Source of the DNA: Akanthomyces muscarius
Lineage: Eukaryota; Ascomycota; Sordariomycetes; Hypocreales; Cordycipitaceae
Reading direction: 5' to 3'
Length of the DNA stretch: 64,000 bases
Assembly: GCF_028009165.1 (NCBI RefSeq)
Contig: NW_026611615.1
Span: forward strand, 558,001-622,000
Shown here piece after piece: positions 61,397 through 64,000 of this stretch. The notes beneath the pieces were generated by a model, which did not search any database, was not told the origin of the DNA, and was given only the letters and a program-made list of their open reading frames with translations. A program made the translations under genes and the position numbers. Every line of letters begins with the position of its first letter. Positions within the stretch are counted from its first letter, which is position 1.

Positions 61397-64000
61397 ATGG
61401 ACGGAAAGACGCCCCAACGCGCAGTGGACATGTTCTGGAAGAGCTTCCATACAAAAGCTCCTGGAAAAGGTACGGAACAAAATGAGCGCCCTCTAGAGCT
61501 TTCTAGCTGATGAACTGACTTGGAAAAGCGACCGCTGTTATCCCGGACAAGAAGCGAACCAAGAGCAAAAAGGCAGCCAAGGCAGCGCCGCCACCTTCCA
61601 CACAGCGCGCCGAGGCCTCCTACGAAGTCGCCGCCGCAACCTGCCGGGCCAAGGTTGCCAAAATCGTGCAGGACTGCCGTCGCGTGAACCGCAAGTACCG
61701 CGATCCGCACTTTAACATTGAGTTCGACCTCAAGCTCAACCAGCGCGAGTGCCTCGAGTCACTGTCCAACGCGGTGCCAGACCCCGAGACGGGCGCGCAT
61801 CCAGCGGCCCCCGGCGCTGATTTACTGCCGCGCAGCGCCAAGCGAGTCCCAGAGATTTTTACCAAGCCGCGGTTTTACATTAATGGCCCGACGGCGAACG
61901 ACGTCAAGCAAGGCAACGATGGGGACTGCTGGCTAATGGCGGCGTTGTGCGCGCTGAGCTTCAAAGAGGGGCTGATTGAGAAGCTCTGCGTGGCGCACGA
62001 CCAGGATGTGGGCGTGTACGGCTTTGTCTTTTATCGCGATGGGGAGTGGATTTCGGAAATTGTTGACGATTTTGTGAGTATTGAACAGTGCAGTGAGGGT
62101 TTTATAGTGCTGATGTATTGTGTTAGCTGTACCTCACAAAGGCGGACTACGATGCTCAGCAGAATGACCGCATCATGTTTGACGAGCTGGACTATAGAAA
62201 CCCGCAAGAGGCATACACGCGCATCTTTCAGTCCAACAGCAACTCACTCTACTTTGCGCAGTGCGAGCATCCACAGGAGACCTGGCTGCCGCTATTGGAA
62301 AAATGCTATGCTAAAGCCCACGGCGACTATGCCGCTATTGAAGGCGGGCTCGGCGGCGAAGGAGTCGAGGACCTTACCGGCGGTGTAGCTTCCGAGTTCT
62401 TTGCCACCGATATTCTTGACAAGGTTAGATCCTCTTTTTACCTATATCTGGCCTTCCAGTGATCTAACAAGGCTCAGGAGCACTTTTGGAAGCAATTGCT
62501 GCAAGCGAACAAGGAATTCCTTTTTGGCTGCAGCACCGGTGTTTTCGGCGGCGGGTTCGGGAGCCGAAAGGGCATCATCGAGAACCATGCTTACTCCATT
62601 CAGCGCGTCGTCGAGATTGAAGGTCAGCGCCTGATTCTGCTGCGTAACCCTTGGGGCAAGGGTGAGTGGAAGGGCGCGTGGGCGGACGGCTCCAAGGAAT
62701 GGAGCCCCGAGTGGATGAAGAAACTCGAACACAAGTTTGGCGAAGATGGCGAGTTTTGGATCTGCTATGAAGATCTGCTGCGCCACTACCAGTGCTTTGA
62801 GCGCGTCCGTCTGTTCGGCCCTGAGTGGAACGTGTCCCAAATATGGACGACTCTCCATATCCCCTGGGTGCAAGAGTACAACGAGACGTACTTTTCTTTC
62901 AGCACGACTCAGTCGGGACCAGTAGTCATTGTGGCATCACAGCTTGACGATCGTTATTTTCGTGGTCTCGAGGGTCAGTACATGTTTCAGCTGTCTTTCC
63001 GCGTGCATAAGGCTGGCGTCGCAGGCTACATTGTGCGCAGCGAGACAGCCCACCGCATGCGCCGGTCAGCCAACGTAGAGTTGGATCTCGAGGCCGGCGC
63101 TTACGAAGTGTATGTCAAGATTAAGGCGTGGAGGAACGACTACGTGCTGCCTGTGCAGGCGACCATCCGCAAGTGGGCCAAGTCGAAGCGCGACAAGGTG
63201 AGCCGGATCGGCAAAGCATACGACCTGGCGCACAGTCGCGGCCAGATCATCGAGTCCAAGGAAGAGAAAAAGGTGCGCGAGGCGTACGAGAACCGCAGGA
63301 TGCAAAAGAAACGTGCTGTGGCCAAGCGCGACTTGCAGAAGCGTTTCAAGGATGCGTATTATCAGAAGAAAAAGGAGCATGAGAGGAGTCAGACCCGCGC
63401 GGCAAAGAAGAAGGAGAAGACGAAGGCCAAGGCAGCGGAAAATGCCAAGGCCAAGGAAGAGAGAAAGGCGGCGAAGGCGGCGGCGAAGGAGGCAGCAGCC
63501 AAGGAGCTCGCGAAGCAGAAGGCCACAGCGGATGGGGTTGCTGCCAAGGATGAGACTTCCAAGACGAACGGCGTGGAGGCAGCTGAGATGAAGAAGGAGG
63601 TTGAAAGTGCCGACCTTGATGGGAAAAGTGAGAGCAAAGAAGTGGCCAAGGATGTGGCTAAGGGAGACTCTGCGGAAGCCTCGAAGAAGGAATCTCAGAT
63701 AGAAGACAAGGAGGAACTCACGGGGCCTACAAAGGAAGCGATTGAGCAAAAACCCAAAGAAGAACCCAAGGAGGAGTCCAAGGAGGAGTCCAAGGAGGAG
63801 TCCAAGGAAGAGACTGGGAAAGAAGAGGCGAAGGAGGAGTCCGAAGACTCTGAAGAGCCGGAATCGGACTCGGACAATGAGAGTTTGGCCTCCTTCACCG
63901 ACTACTCCGACGGCGAGCTCGATATTCAAATCGATGCCCTGGAGCGCGACGACCCCAACATGTTTGACAGCTCCGCCGAAGAGGAGGACAGCGACGAGGA
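61397..64000 (+). CDS. Calpain-family cysteine protease, 3' partial
   Basis: Exons 61397-61469, 61529-62073, 62127-62423 and 62478 to the window end; introns are 59, 53 and 54 bases, the last with a GTTAGA donor. The gene runs off the window with about 810 residues visible. The catalytic triad is present: Cys in QGNDGDCWLMAALCALS near residue 158, His in IENHAYSIQ near 341 and Asn in LRNPWGKGEW near 361. A C2-like beta domain (SGPVVIVASQLDDRYFRGLEGQYMFQL) follows, then long Lys/Glu/Ala-rich charged helices and an acidic Ser-rich tail. This is the fungal calpain layout without a transmembrane or PalB-specific segment. Calpains are Ca-regulated intracellular proteases; no EF-hand is seen here. 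Confidence 0.92.
63768..63815 (+). repeat. 12-base tandem repeat in calpain tail (KEES units)
   Basis: Three exact copies of AAGGAGGAGTCC (63768-63803) and a fourth with changes (63804-63815) encode KEES repeats in the acidic tail. Confidence 0.85.

Noticed and set aside
63066..63929. 287-codon minus-strand frame rich in Leu and Phe
   Set aside because: It is the antisense of the Lys/Glu-rich calpain tail; the Leu richness follows from that.
1..64000. CRISPR arrays, rRNA or tRNA genes
   Set aside because: No regularly spaced repeats or recognisable A/B-box tRNA structure found by eye; a covariance-model search would be decisive.

Overview
The window is nuclear DNA of a filamentous ascomycete. 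Genes are interrupted by short GT-AG introns of about 50-210 bases. Coding sequence is GC-rich. Many products carry signal peptides, and there is one heavily C-to-T mutated (RIP-like) transposon. The family set (secreted chitin/N-glycan glycosidases, an Egh16/GAS-type protein, a heat-labile-enterotoxin-like ADP-ribosyltransferase, a small Cys-rich secreted protein) points to the Hypocreales, most likely an insect- or nematode-associated lineage. That placement is inference from gene content, not a database match.

Layout. 0-10 kb: the 3' part of a short-chain dehydrogenase (SDR), a GH20 hexosaminidase, a GH29 alpha-L-fucosidase, a SAM methyltransferase, a second SDR and a protein with two fused GFA/CENP-V zinc domains. 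10-18 kb: a Cys-rich secreted protein, a GT17 glycosyltransferase, an antigenic-thaumatin-type secreted protein and a GPI-anchored GH17 glucanase. 18-29 kb: a 2.7 kb gene-free stretch, a secreted endonuclease/exonuclease/phosphatase (EEP) protein, a second GH20 gene with the same intron positions as the first, a GT20 (trehalose-synthase-like) protein with altered active-site residues, and a T5orf172 (GIY-YIG-like) protein. 30-41 kb: a monocarboxylate-type MFS transporter, a Zn2Cys6 regulator with an apparent frameshift, two GNAT acetyltransferases, a small membrane protein, an FAD monooxygenase and an alpha-kinase whose 5' end has decayed. 42-54 kb: secreted cupredoxin, Egh16-like protein, DUF2306 membrane protein, Hsp31/DJ-1 protein and the enterotoxin-like gene. 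55-58 kb: housekeeping TAF6 and SDHC. 59.2-61.0 kb: a pogo/Fot1-type transposon with perfect 42-base terminal inverted repeats and a TA target duplication. 61.4 kb to the end: a calpain protease running off the window.

How they fit together. GH20 (two copies) and GH29 act on GlcNAc- and fucose-bearing glycans, and GT17 makes a GlcNAc linkage, so the first 25 kb is enriched for glycan and cell-wall enzymes; GH17 remodels beta-glucan. The MFS, Zn2Cys6, GNAT and FAD-monooxygenase genes look like a small detoxification or export neighbourhood, but no backbone synthase is present, so it is not called a biosynthetic cluster. I found no convincing tRNA, rRNA or CRISPR array. I did not find a clearly new multi-gene system. 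The strongest unusual signals are the decaying alpha-kinase, the frameshifted regulator, the active-site-altered GT20 protein and the transposon with intact ends but a destroyed interior.
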